64,000 bases of DNA. It comes from Euryarchaeota archaeon (lineage in GTDB: Archaea; Thermoplasmatota; SW-10-69-26; JACQPN01). The first letter of the stretch is position 1, and every line of letters starts with the position of its first letter. The position numbers and the translations under genes are program-made. Positions 49,601-58,600 of this stretch are shown in pieces. The notes under the pieces were generated by a model. The model was given only the letters and a program-made list of their open reading frames with translations, had not been told where the DNA came from and ran no database searches. The stretch spans positions 124,001-188,000 of the forward strand of contig JACQPN010000021.1 of the NCBI GenBank assembly GCA_016207515.1, given 5' to 3'.

Positions 49601-50638
49601 CTAGGCGGATGGATCGCTTTGACTTTCCTTGAGCAAAATGAGCACGCCGTTTATCGCTCCCCCGCGCGGCAATCGGACCCGACGCGTCTTCACGAATCCG
49701 GCTCGGCGCGCCCACTCCTCGTACTCGCTCCACGCGTAGTTGGCGCCCTCCGCCTCCGCTAGCATGTTGAGGCTTCCAAGCGCTGCGTCTTTCGGCCCCC
49801 GGCGGTCGTCGTCGAGAAACCACTCCGCGATGATGAGGATCCCTCCCGCGGATAGCGCTTCAAAGCAGTTCCTCAAGATGATCGCGTCCTTCCCCGGCGA
49901 CCAATCGTGGAGGATCTTTGAGAGCACCATGGCGTCACCCGCGGCATACGGGCCGTCGAACAAGTCGCCTTCCGCGAAGGCCATGCGCGCTTCGAGGTCG
50001 GTCCCCCGGGCGATCGAGCGCGCGACCTCGAGGACAGTTTTTCGGTCGAAGACGGTCCCCGAGAGTCCCTTCCATTTCCGGAGTGCCGCGTGTATGAAGG
50101 CGCCCGAGCCGCCGCCGACATCGATGAGGCGCACCCTTCCTGCGAGGCTGACCTTCGAGAAGACGTGCCTGGCGCTGTCTTGGGACATGCCATGCATCCC
50201 CAGCGTGAACCGGCGCACCCCGTCCGTGTCCATCGATCGAAAGACGTCAGCGCCGGCCTCGACGCCCGCCGGCCGGCCCTCGCGGATCCGTCTAGTGAGG
50301 TCGCTCCAACTCGAATACATGCGGTTGCCGCAGAGGAGCACGTAATCGCCGACGTAGCCGGGTTTTCCTTCGACGAGAAAGCGCGATGTGTCCGGTGCGA
50401 GCCTGAACGAACGCCGGCCTGACGCCCTAAGGAGGCCAAGAGCAGTGAGAGATGCGAGGAGCGCATCCATGCCGCGAGACGAACAGGCAAGGGCCTGTGC
50501 CGCCTCGCGGGATGTGAACGACCGCCCGTCGAAGCGGGAGAAAAGCCCGAGTTCTACGGCGGAGGCGAGCGCCTTGGTCTCCCAGAACCCCCTCGCCATC
50601 TGCATGATGCGGGCAGGGGAACCGGCGCTCCTTGGCAT
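49601..50638 (-). CDS. SAM-dependent O-methyltransferase-like protein
   Basis: 345 aa; ATG 50638. Plant/actinobacterial O-methyltransferase layout: N-terminal winged-helix dimerisation domain (~10-90, ALASAVELGLFSRFDGRSFT, SREAAQALACSSRGMDALLA), then the SAM domain with VRLIDVGGGSGAFIHAALR (motif I, ~163-181), AEGDLFDGPYAAGDAMVLSK and the catalytic-site-like LHDWSPGKDAIILRNC. Relatives methylate small aromatic or polyketide hydroxyls; the substrate here is unknown. The gene is isolated, and its His-Asp (LHDW) pair suggests activity. Confidence 0.85.
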   Translation of the reverse strand: MPRSAGSPARIMQMARGFWETKALASAVELGLFSRFDGRSFTSREAAQALACSSRGMDALLASLTALGLLRASGRRSFRLAPDTSRFLVEGKPGYVGDYVLLCGNRMYSSWSDLTRRIREGRPAGVEAGADVFRSMDTDGVRRFTLGMHGMSQDSARHVFSKVSLAGRVRLIDVGGGSGAFIHAALRKWKGLSGTVFDRKTVLEVARSIARGTDLEARMAFAEGDLFDGPYAAGDAMVLSKILHDWSPGKDAIILRNCFEALSAGGILIIAEWFLDDDRRGPKDAALGSLNMLAEAEGANYAWSEYEEWARRAGFVKTRRVRLPRGGAINGVLILLKESQSDPSA

Positions 50639-50769
50639 GTGATTCGAGAGGCAGCCCTTGGCAAAAAGGATATCCCGTCGCCGTCGCCCGGGGCGAGGAC
50701 TACCGACCCGCGTCAACGATCCGACCAAAACGTTGAAGCTTGCCCGCGGGAGAACCGGGGCCGAACACT

Positions 50770-50985
50770 ATGAAATCACGAATCCTGTGGGTGGCCGTCG
50801 TCGTGGCCGCGTCCGTCGTCGTTCTCGCGCCCGTAGGCTCCGCGCATCTGGTGCACACGGGCTGTGATTTCCAGGGGAAGCAGGAATTCGCAGTTTGGTA
50901 TCGCGAGTATTTGGACCAATTCGACCAGAACGATCCCGACACGTGGACGAGCGGCATAGTCTGGATCAGCACTTGCCACTATTGA
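50770..50985 (+). CDS. Small secreted protein
   Basis: 71 aa. MKSRILWVAVVVAASVVVLA is a signal peptide ending GSA at ~25. The mature ~46 residues contain two Cys (TGCDFQGK, STCHY), probably one disulfide, and the acidic/aromatic stretch EFAVWYREYLDQFDQNDPDT. No family recognised. Good signal peptide and compact size make it plausible; it precedes the sulfur operon by 72 nt. Confidence 0.6.
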   Translation: MKSRILWVAVVVAASVVVLAPVGSAHLVHTGCDFQGKQEFAVWYREYLDQFDQNDPDTWTSGIVWISTCHY

Positions 50986-51057
50986 GCCCCAGAAAGCCGC
51001 CGATCACGCCATCCGTCTTCCACGACCATAATGTAGGTCCCTCGACTCTCATCCCCG

Positions 51058-52017
51058 GTGCTAGACGCACGAGGACCCGTGGAGGACGTCGACAAGGGCC
51101 TACTCGCCAGGACCCACGGGTCGAACCTCTTGAGGTTGGTCGGCAACACCCCATTGATCCGCCTGGCGCCAGCTAGCATCCCCGCCGGCGTAGACTTGTT
51201 CGCTAAGGCGGAGTGGTGCAACCCCACCGGTTCCGTCAAGGACCGCGCCGCCGCCGCGATGGTAGTGGACGGCATCCGGCGCGGCCTCCTCACCAGGCAA
51301 AGGACGTTGATCGACGCGACGTCCGGAAACACGGGCATCTCGTACGCCGCCCTTGGCGCCGAGCTCGGTTTCAAGGTCATGCTTTGCATCCCCTCGAACG
51401 CGGGCGAGGAACGCAAAAGGTTGCTTCGCGCCTACGGGGCGGAACTCGTGCTCACCGACCCGATGTCGGGCACCGATGGGGCCCAGGAGGAGGCCAGGGG
51501 CCTCGTGTCGGACGGCGCGGGGCGGTACTTCTATCCGGACCAGTACTCGAACGATGCGAATTGGAGGGCGCATTACGATACCACCGCGCCGGAGATCTGG
51601 GCCCAGACGAACGGGCGAATCACGCATTTTGTCGCGGGACTCGGGACCACCGGCACGTTTGTGGGAACGACGCGGCGACTCCGCGAACTTCGGGGCGACG
51701 TTCGTGCGTCCTCGGTGGAACCCGATTCGCCCTTGCACGGACTCGAAGGGCTGAAACACATGGAGACCGCGTCGGTCCCAAAGATCTACGATGCGAAGCT
51801 GGCCGACGAACGGCTCGCTGTCTCGACCGACGACGCGCAGCTGGCCGTCAAAGAACTTGCGAAAAAACACGGCCTCCTCGTCGGCACGTCAAGCGGCGCC
51901 GCCTACGTCGCGAGCCTCCGGCTGGCTCACCGGCTTACGGAGGGCGTCGTCGTCACGATCTTCCCCGACAGCGCGACGAAGTACATGCGGGACGCATATT
52001 GGGAGGACACGGATTGA
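51058..52017 (+). CDS. cysM: Cysteine synthase, CysM-like
   Basis: 319 aa fold-type II PLP enzyme. PLP lysine Lys61 in NPTGSVKDRAA; TSGNTGISYAALGAELGFKV binds the substrate carboxylate; GLGTTGTF holds the PLP phosphate; VGTSSGAAY near the C-terminus. In the CysM/CysO route the sulfur comes from a protein thiocarboxylate rather than free sulfide. The next two genes encode a JAMM protease and a CysO-like/E1/rhodanese fusion, so this route is strongly suggested. GTG 51058 lies 27 nt after a TATA-like CCATAATGTAG. Confidence 0.88.
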   Translation: MLDARGPVEDVDKGLLARTHGSNLLRLVGNTPLIRLAPASIPAGVDLFAKAEWCNPTGSVKDRAAAAMVVDGIRRGLLTRQRTLIDATSGNTGISYAALGAELGFKVMLCIPSNAGEERKRLLRAYGAELVLTDPMSGTDGAQEEARGLVSDGAGRYFYPDQYSNDANWRAHYDTTAPEIWAQTNGRITHFVAGLGTTGTFVGTTRRLRELRGDVRASSVEPDSPLHGLEGLKHMETASVPKIYDAKLADERLAVSTDDAQLAVKELAKKHGLLVGTSSGAAYVASLRLAHRLTEGVVVTIFPDSATKYMRDAYWEDTD

Positions 52018-52048
52018 GCGGCGGGCGAAAGGGCCGGAGGCAAGACAA

Positions 52049-52468
52049 TTGACGATCGTCATCCCGGCGACGCTTGCCGCGGCCATCCGGCACGCGGGCG
52101 AAGACGCGTTCCCGGAAGAGTGCTGCGGCCTGCTCGTAGGCGTCGACGGCGAACCGCGCATGGTGAAGGAGACGCTCGCGATGGATAACGTCTTCCCGGG
52201 CCCTCGCAACAACCGGTACACGATCGATCCGTTGAAACTCGCCAAGGCCGACAAGGACGCGGAGGCGAGAGGTCTCCAATTGATCGGCTTCTACCACAGC
52301 CATCCAGATCATCCCGCCAGGCCCAGCAGTTACGATCGGGACCACGCGTGGCCATGGTACACCTTCATGATCACGCGAGTCGCCGGCGGCGTGGGATCGG
52401 AGACGACTGCGTGGCGGCTTTCGAGCGACAGAAAAGTATTCAATGAAGAGCCCATCAAGGTTGAATAG
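52049..52468 (+). CDS. JAMM/MPN+ metalloprotease (Mec-like)
   Basis: 139 aa from TTG 52049, preceded by CCGGAGGCAAG. Zinc and catalytic residues: Glu23/24 in FPEECCGLLVG, His83 and His85 in GFYHSHPDHPARPSSYD with Ser93 and Asp96, the full E...HxHx7SxxD JAMM pattern. Mycobacterial Mec releases cysteine from the C-terminal glycine of CysO; other JAMM proteins cut ubiquitin-like tails. It lies between cysM and the fusion gene, whose ATG follows its stop codon directly, so the three are co-translated. Here it may also cut the fusion after its Gly-Gly. Confidence 0.9.
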   Translation: MTIVIPATLAAAIRHAGEDAFPEECCGLLVGVDGEPRMVKETLAMDNVFPGPRNNRYTIDPLKLAKADKDAEARGLQLIGFYHSHPDHPARPSSYDRDHAWPWYTFMITRVAGGVGSETTAWRLSSDRKVFNEEPIKVE

Positions 52469-53950
52469 ATGGCAGTGACGATAGTCATCCCGACGCCGCT
52501 TCGACAGTACGCCGATAAGCAGGCGCAGGTCGTCATCGAAGCGAAGACCGTCGGGGAAGCGCTTGACGCGCTCACGACCAAGTACCGGGAATTGAGACGT
52601 CACCTGTACGCGGAAGACGGAACCCTGCGAAATTTCGTGAACGTCTACCTGAACGACGAGGACGTTCGACACATCGCGAAGGACGAGACACTCGTGAAGG
52701 AGGGCGATACGATAATGATCGTCCCATCTGTGGCGGGAGGAAATGGTGCCGGGGCCGACCGGGCCCAACGGAGTCCCGTGGATGGCGACAAGGTCGAAAC
52801 GACGCGTCTTTCGAACGACGAGATCCGTCGTTACAGCCGTCATCTAATCATGCCGGAGGTCGGTCTCGAGGGACAGCGACGGTTGAAGGCCGCGTCGGTG
52901 CTGATCGTGGGAGCCGGTGGGCTCGGCTCGCCTGCGGCCCTATACCTTGCCGCGGCGGGTGTCGGGCGCATCGGCATCGTTGACTTCGACGTCGTCGACG
53001 AAAGCAACCTCCAACGGCAGGTGCTTTTCACTACCGCAGATGTCGGGAAATCCAAGGCGGAAACCGCAAAGGCGCGCCTGCTGGTGTTGAATCCCAATAT
53101 CGAGGTGGACGTCCACAGAGAGCGCTTGACGTCGGAGAACGCATTATCGATCCTGCGCGACTACGACGTCATCGCGGACGGCACCGACAATTTCCCGACA
53201 CGCTACCTCGTGAACGATGCGTGCGTGCTCCTCGGGAAACCGAACGCGTATGCGAGCATCTTCCGCTTCGAAGGGCAAGCCTCCGTGTTCTGGGCAGAGA
53301 AGGGACCCTGTTACCGCTGCCTCTACCCGGAGCCTCCGCCGCCGGGCCTCGTCCCGTCCTGTGCCGAGGGGGGTGTCCTTGGCGTCCTTCCGGGAGTCGT
53401 CGGAGTCATACAGGCGATCGAGGTCATCAAACTCATCCTCGGTTCAGGCGAACCCCTAATCGGCCGGCTGCTCTTGTTCGACGCGTTGGACATGCGTTTT
53501 CGGGAACTGAAACTTCGAAAGAACCCCGAGTGCAAGGTCTGCGGGCCGCGCTCGACCGTGAAAAACCTCATCGACTACGACGAGTTCTGTGGTGTGCGGG
53601 GCGAAGAAACGGGAGGCGAAGCGGTGGATGCGGGCAACATGATTACCGTCGGCGAACTGAAGTCGATGCTCGACGCGAAGAAAGCGGTCTTCATCTTGGA
53701 TGTGAGGAATCCCGAGGAATTCGAGATCTGCCGACTCTCCGGCTCGAAGCTCATCCCGCTTCCAGAACTCCCGCGACGGGCAAACGAGCTTTCGACCGCG
53801 GACGAGATCGTCGTCCACTGCCATCACGGGATACGTAGCGCGCAGGCGGTGAATTTCCTGAAGACACTCGGGTTCAAGAAGATCAAGAACCTTGCCGGCG
53901 GCATCGACGCGTGGTCGAAACAGGTGGATCCGACGGTGCCGAGGTATTGA
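52469..53950 (+). CDS. Ubiquitin-like (CysO/MoaD) - E1 (MoeB) - rhodanese triple fusion
   Basis: 493 aa. Residues 1-91: beta-grasp sulfur carrier ending IMIVPSVAGG, with Gly90-Gly91, as in CysO/ThiS/MoaD. Linker 92-112 is polar. Residues ~113-370: MoeB/ThiF E1, with GAGGLGSP (148-155) for ATP, DFDVVDESNLQRQ, active Cys298 in PSCAEGGVLG, and zinc Cys281/284 and Cys355/358. Residues ~391-490: rhodanese with active Cys451 in VHCHHGIRSA. E1 adenylates the Gly-Gly tail; the rhodanese would deliver persulfide to form a thiocarboxylate used by CysM. Because Gly-Gly is internal, the carrier must be freed or act in another way. Confidence 0.92.
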   Translation: MAVTIVIPTPLRQYADKQAQVVIEAKTVGEALDALTTKYRELRRHLYAEDGTLRNFVNVYLNDEDVRHIAKDETLVKEGDTIMIVPSVAGGNGAGADRAQRSPVDGDKVETTRLSNDEIRRYSRHLIMPEVGLEGQRRLKAASVLIVGAGGLGSPAALYLAAAGVGRIGIVDFDVVDESNLQRQVLFTTADVGKSKAETAKARLLVLNPNIEVDVHRERLTSENALSILRDYDVIADGTDNFPTRYLVNDACVLLGKPNAYASIFRFEGQASVFWAEKGPCYRCLYPEPPPPGLVPSCAEGGVLGVLPGVVGVIQAIEVIKLILGSGEPLIGRLLLFDALDMRFRELKLRKNPECKVCGPRSTVKNLIDYDEFCGVRGEETGGEAVDAGNMITVGELKSMLDAKKAVFILDVRNPEEFEICRLSGSKLIPLPELPRRANELSTADEIVVHCHHGIRSAQAVNFLKTLGFKKIKNLAGGIDAWSKQVDPTVPRY

Positions 53951-54054
53951 GGCCGGCGTGCGACTTCGAAAGCCGGAGATGAAAAGCGGCATCTCCCTCC
54001 CACGTCACTGGAAAAACCCTTATGGCGCTCCCGCCTTCGGGTCTCGGCGATACA

Positions 54055-55521
54055 GTGGCCGAATCATACAAGATGTACCTCGGGGGAAAATGGGTTGAAG
54101 CGGAATCCGGCAAGAGAACGGATGTGCTGAACCCCGCGACGAACACGACCATCGCGAGCGTCCCCGAGGCCGGCCCCGTGGAGGCGAAGAACGCCATCGC
54201 CGTCGCCGCTGCCGCTGTCGATACGCCTGAATGGCGGGACATGGACCCGTCGCGCCGCGGCTCGATCCTCTCCAAGATCGCCTCGATCATCCGAGAACAA
54301 CGGGACGCCCTTGCCCTTCTTGAGACGCAGAACAACGGGAAGACCATCAAGGAGGCGAAGGGGGACATGAACTACGTCGCCCGCACTTTCGACTACTATG
54401 CGGGTCTTGCCGACAAGATCGAAGGGACCACGATCCCCGTGCCCGGCGCCCGCCTCAATTATACGCTACGCGAGCCCCTCGGCGTGACGGTCCACATCGC
54501 CCCCTGGAACTACCCGTTGCTTCTTGCTTGCAGGAGTGTCGCTCCCGCGCTCGCCGCCGGGAATACGGTCATCCTGAAACCCGCGTCCATAACGCCGGTA
54601 ACGGCCCTCAAACTCGGCGAGGTCGCCGAGAAGGCGGGGCTTCCGGCCGGCGTCCTGCAAGTGGTCACTGGAAGCGGTTCGGTACTTGGCAAGGCGCTCG
54701 CGTCGGACCCGCGCGTCGATGCGGTAGCCTTCACCGGATCGGCCGACACGGGCCGCGAGATCATGAAATACGCTGCGCCGAACGTGACACCGGTGACCCT
54801 CGAACTCGGAGGGAAAAGCCCGAACATCGTCTTCGCCGACGCGGACGTCAAGGCCGCCTCGCGAGGTGTCGTCACAGGCATATTCAGCAACGCCGGCCAG
54901 ATGTGCTGGGCGGGATCGAGGCTATTGGTCCACGGATCAATCCACGAGACCCTGCTCTCAGAGGTCTCGAGGATGGCGAGCGCCCTCAAGGTGGGAAATG
55001 GCAGCGACGACAAGACGGAGATGGGGCCCGTCGCATCGCGCTCCCAGATGGAGCGCGTCATGAAGTACGTCGAGACGGGCAAGAAGGAGGGGGCTACGCT
55101 CGTCACGGGCGGGGAGCGCGCGGCAGAGGGCGAGCTCGCGAAAGGCAATTTCGTGAAGCCGACGATCTTCGACGGCGTCGCCCTCGACGCGACGATCGCG
55201 CGCGAGGAGATCTTCGGCCCCGTTCTCACGGTGTTCAAGTTCAAGGACTTCGACGATGCGATGAGGATCGCCAACCATACCGACTTCGGGCTCTTCTCGG
55301 GTGTTTGGACGAATTCCCTAGTGACGGCGCATACGGCGGCGGCGCGCATCAAGGCCGGCATGGTGAGCATAAACGAGTACCCGATAACGTTCCCGCAGAC
55401 GCCCTTCGGCGGCTACAAGGACAGCGGCATAGGCTACGAACAGGGCCTCGCCGCCGTGGCCTCCTACACGCGGGTGAAGAACGTGAGCGTCAACATCGCC
55501 CCGCCCAAGAAGGCGAAGTAG
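54055..55521 (+). CDS. NAD(P)-dependent aldehyde dehydrogenase
   Basis: 488 aa from GTG 54055, chosen because a TATA-like CCTTATGG lies ~33 nt upstream. ALDH motifs: PWNYPLLLACRSVAPALAAG, NTVILKPASITPVTALKLGE, cofactor loop FTGSADTGREIM, general base Glu in LELGGKSPN, nucleophile Cys in NAGQMCWAGSR, and IAREEIFGPVLTVFKF. Closest in pattern to betaine- or gamma-aminobutyraldehyde dehydrogenases, but substrate cannot be fixed. Operon with the enoyl-CoA hydratase 6 nt downstream. Confidence 0.92.
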   Translation: MAESYKMYLGGKWVEAESGKRTDVLNPATNTTIASVPEAGPVEAKNAIAVAAAAVDTPEWRDMDPSRRGSILSKIASIIREQRDALALLETQNNGKTIKEAKGDMNYVARTFDYYAGLADKIEGTTIPVPGARLNYTLREPLGVTVHIAPWNYPLLLACRSVAPALAAGNTVILKPASITPVTALKLGEVAEKAGLPAGVLQVVTGSGSVLGKALASDPRVDAVAFTGSADTGREIMKYAAPNVTPVTLELGGKSPNIVFADADVKAASRGVVTGIFSNAGQMCWAGSRLLVHGSIHETLLSEVSRMASALKVGNGSDDKTEMGPVASRSQMERVMKYVETGKKEGATLVTGGERAAEGELAKGNFVKPTIFDGVALDATIAREEIFGPVLTVFKFKDFDDAMRIANHTDFGLFSGVWTNSLVTAHTAAARIKAGMVSINEYPITFPQTPFGGYKDSGIGYEQGLAAVASYTRVKNVSVNIAPPKKAK

Positions 55522-55527
55522 GGGACA

Positions 55528-56313
55528 ATGGTCGCGCTGCGCTTCGAACTGCAAGACGGCATCGGTGAACTCACGTTCACGCGGCCCGATAGGTTCAACG
55601 CACTCAACGAGAACGGCGCCAGGCAGTTCCGAAGGGAGATTGAGCGCGTCGCGGCCGATGCGGCGGTGCGCGCATTGATCATCACCGGAGAAGGGAAAGC
55701 ATTCTGTGCCGGAGCGGACGTTTCCGAATTCGCCGAAAAGATGGACAAGGATCCGGTGGCCGCTGTCAAGGCGCTCACGGGGGAACTCCATCCGGCGATA
55801 TTGGCCATGAGAGGCATGGAGAAGCCGACGGTATGCGCGTTGAACGGGGTCGCTGCGGGAGGAGGTGTGGGGATCGCGCTCGCGTGCGACGTGATCGTCG
55901 CGTCAGAGAACGCGAAGGTGACGCCGGCGTTTCTCAACGTGGGCCTTGCGCCTGATTCCGGCACCACGTGGTTTCTTCCACGCATCGTCGGTCTCAAGCG
56001 TGCTGAGGCGATGTTCCTCCTGAACGAGCCCGTCGACGCGGAGGAAGGGCACCGCATCGGGCTCTTCGCCAAGGTCGTGAACCACACTGCGCTCATGTCG
56101 ACCGCGCGCGACACTGCGGCGGCACTGGCCCGCCTTTCGCCCCTCACCCTTCTACGGGCGCGCCAACTCCTCGACATGAGTCTCGAGAACACGCTTGAGG
56201 CACAACTAAAGGCCGAGCGGGGATTCAACGCCGAGAGCGCGGGGAGGAAGGACTTCGTGGACGGAGTCCGAGCCTTCGTCGAAAAGAGGCCGCCGAAGTT
56301 TTCAGGCGCCTAA
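55528..56313 (+). CDS. Enoyl-CoA hydratase/isomerase family protein
   Basis: 261 aa crotonase fold. The oxyanion-hole strands are AFCAGADVSEFAEK and ALNGVAAGGGVGIALACDVI. Of the two usual catalytic Glu residues, the position after GVGLA-type helix is not clearly Glu (PAFLNVGLAPDSGTTWFLPR carries Asp), which suggests an isomerase, hydrolase or variant hydratase. Together with the ALDH it may convert an aldehyde via its CoA ester, but no CoA ligase is present in the operon. Confidence 0.88.
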   Translation: MVALRFELQDGIGELTFTRPDRFNALNENGARQFRREIERVAADAAVRALIITGEGKAFCAGADVSEFAEKMDKDPVAAVKALTGELHPAILAMRGMEKPTVCALNGVAAGGGVGIALACDVIVASENAKVTPAFLNVGLAPDSGTTWFLPRIVGLKRAEAMFLLNEPVDAEEGHRIGLFAKVVNHTALMSTARDTAAALARLSPLTLLRARQLLDMSLENTLEAQLKAERGFNAESAGRKDFVDGVRAFVEKRPPKFSGA

Positions 56314-56370
56314 CACTTCGTGGACCCGTGCCTCATATAGCGTAAGGGGGGAGAGGCGCGAAAAGTCTAA

Positions 56371-57384
56371 GTGATTGTAGACCCCTGGGATGGAGCGGGA
56401 GCAGGATTGTTCGCGATCCCCAGATCTTCGTGGAACGTCGCAACCGGATTGGCTGTTACGCTCATCGTCACCCAAGGCTTTGCGATTTCGCCAAGCTTCG
56501 CGACCAGCGGCGACGATGATCCACACGTAGCGATACCCACCAGCGGCGCCTTCAACTTGACGCATCTCCCGTATGAGGGCGGAACGGCCAAGGTCGCATT
56601 GGTGGCACAGGAGCACGTTCTCCTGACCATGGAGGTTCAATGGCACGGTGGGCGCGTCGGCGGGAATTACATGACCGACCGCTTGGATATCATCGGCCCG
56701 TATGTGCGGTACTCCACGGGGGTGGTAGACTACGTACCTTGGGAAGCCGAAGCCCATGCAGCCGACTATGACATCCACGTTGAGCCCGATTTGAGGGCCG
56801 TGGCGTTCGACTGCGGCTTCTGTGGCGGTTCGGCGTCCGGCGAGACGACACAAAAATCTTTCATCTTGGCACCCGGCCAAGAAGTGATGGTGATTTTCTC
56901 TTCGACGGCTTTTGGGACCGGCTCGTACTTTGCCGTCGACTGGCAGGCCAATGACACGGCTTCCATGGAAGGGCCTGTGGTGCGCACGGGCGGCGTAGTG
57001 GTCATGGATATGGTCCAGGAGGCGCGACGTAGGGGCACAAACGTTGCAGTCTTGGGCTGGAACGCGGTCGGCGAGTATGGCGAACCTGTCGCGACGGTGG
57101 ACGTGACGGATGGCGCTTTTGCCTCCATCAACGTCGTCAACCGACAAGCCGACCCCATAACCGTCCGGGTTAGCGGTGCGACCTCATTGGGCGAAGGGGT
57201 CGCGTCCGGTGGCTTTGGATTCTTCTTTGCCGACTTTGGCAGGAATGGACCGTTGACGCTGACGGTGACGATTGAAGGGTGGAATCCGGGCAACGAACCG
57301 TTTGAGGGTGAACCCCTGGAGGCATACGTTGTCGTTGCAGACATACTGGATCCCCCTGAATTCTACTGGCAATGGACGTATTGA
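56371..57384 (+). CDS. Secreted beta-rich protein, tandem paralogue 1
   Basis: 337 aa from GTG 56371. Hydrophobic segment ~22-42 (VATGLAVTLIVTQGFAISPS) is the likely signal. The mature protein is beta-rich with CGFCGG near its centre and the pattern VVVMDMVQEARRRGTNVAVL, WNAVGEYGEPVATVDVTDGA. It shares this order and its C-terminal YxxW-type end with the next gene, so the two arose by duplication. CATATAGCG about 33 nt upstream is TATA-like. Family unknown; probably exported. Confidence 0.6.
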   Translation: MIVDPWDGAGAGLFAIPRSSWNVATGLAVTLIVTQGFAISPSFATSGDDDPHVAIPTSGAFNLTHLPYEGGTAKVALVAQEHVLLTMEVQWHGGRVGGNYMTDRLDIIGPYVRYSTGVVDYVPWEAEAHAADYDIHVEPDLRAVAFDCGFCGGSASGETTQKSFILAPGQEVMVIFSSTAFGTGSYFAVDWQANDTASMEGPVVRTGGVVVMDMVQEARRRGTNVAVLGWNAVGEYGEPVATVDVTDGAFASINVVNRQADPITVRVSGATSLGEGVASGGFGFFFADFGRNGPLTLTVTIEGWNPGNEPFEGEPLEAYVVVADILDPPEFYWQWTY

Positions 57385-57490
57385 GGACCGTCCGCTCAAG
57401 TGCATTGTTCGGGTCAGCTTCGCAATCGTGTGGCCGGTACCACAACACCACGGTGGCCCTAGACTCTACACCAATGTTTCGTGGCCAATA

Positions 57491-57500
57491 GTCTTAAGTA
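57491..57500 (+). promoter_or_regulatory. TATA box for paralogue 2
   Basis: GTCTTAAGTA, centred 27-28 nt before ATG 57524. Confidence 0.55.
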
Positions 57501-57523
57501 TCGCGCCGGCCCGTCCAGTTTGC

Positions 57524-58504
57524 ATGAGGGCGCGGACAACGGTCGGGGCCTTGGCTATCTCGCTCGTCCTGCCCATGGTGGCCGCCGGCCTCGCGTCGCT
57601 TGTCGCTGGCGCGGCGCCGATGGCGCCTTCCGCGATGCCCGCGGGCACCGGTCCGTCCTCTTCAGGCGGACTTGCGTTCACGGATTTCCCCGATGGACCG
57701 GGCTGGGTGAAGATTCAACTGATCCCGGATGGCCCGACCTCTATCACATACAAGGGGACATGGCAAGTCGGCGGCGGTACTGAACTTCGCGAGACGGAGC
57801 GTTTGTTGATCGGCCGCGGGACCCGCGATGGCCTTCTTGAATCCCATGGTGGAAGCAGTTCCGGGTTCTCCCTGTTCGGCGCACACCACAGTCGCCTAGG
57901 GGTTCACGCAGAACTCTGCGCATGTCCGTACTCTCGCGGGCCTGCCACGAACACCTTTGGTGGATCCCCGTACCCAATCGAATTGGACACGAACGTGCCC
58001 CTGTCCGTGATCATCGCCTCCACCGATTTTCAGCCTGGCAACTTGTTGACCTTGGAATGGGAAGCGAGAGGTTCGCCGATCAGGGTTGAGACTACGACGG
58101 GTGCCGGGGGCGTCTACGATATGGACTTGGTCGAGGAGGCGCGGCGGAACGGCCGCGGGGCATGGCTAGACCAGTCCCCGATCATTGGACGCGCGGGCGA
58201 GGCGGTGGCGCGGATTGGCGCTCGCAATGGTGCTATTGTGAGCTTCGCGGCGTGGGAATGGTCGGACGACGATCCCGCGTACGTGGTGAGGTACAATCTT
58301 AACGGTGACATCGTCCGCGCCACGGTCGACAGTGGGGCAGCCTTCTTCGCGCAAGCCGCCGTGCGGGGGGCCACAACAGTGGAAGTCGCGTTGGAACGGT
58401 GGGCGGAAGGTCGCGCGATCCAGGATGATCCGAATGCGCAAACGCGTCTCTTCGTGATTGATGTGGACCCGGTGTTCGAGTTTTCGCACACCTATTCTGG
58501 ATAG
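57524..58504 (+). CDS. Secreted beta-rich protein, tandem paralogue 2
   Basis: 326 aa from ATG 57524 (27 nt from a TATA box); the longer frame to 57272 overlaps the previous gene. Signal peptide MRARTTVGALAISLVLPMVA to ~30. Contains a C-x-C (ELCACPYS) where paralogue 1 has CGFCGG, then VYDMDLVEEARRNGRGAWLD, GRAGEAVARIGARNGAIVSF, matching VMDMVQEARR...GEPVATVDVTDGAFASI of paralogue 1. Ends FEFSHTYSG. Likely surface or secreted; function unknown. Confidence 0.62.
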   Translation: MRARTTVGALAISLVLPMVAAGLASLVAGAAPMAPSAMPAGTGPSSSGGLAFTDFPDGPGWVKIQLIPDGPTSITYKGTWQVGGGTELRETERLLIGRGTRDGLLESHGGSSSGFSLFGAHHSRLGVHAELCACPYSRGPATNTFGGSPYPIELDTNVPLSVIIASTDFQPGNLLTLEWEARGSPIRVETTTGAGGVYDMDLVEEARRNGRGAWLDQSPIIGRAGEAVARIGARNGAIVSFAAWEWSDDDPAYVVRYNLNGDIVRATVDSGAAFFAQAAVRGATTVEVALERWAEGRAIQDDPNAQTRLFVIDVDPVFEFSHTYSG

Positions 58505-58600
58505 GGGTCCCCGCAAAGGCAGTTCTGGGTCCTCCTCGGCTTCGCATTCAGGTTATCGCCTACCACAAAGCATTAGTACTGTCCGGATAACTGACGACCG

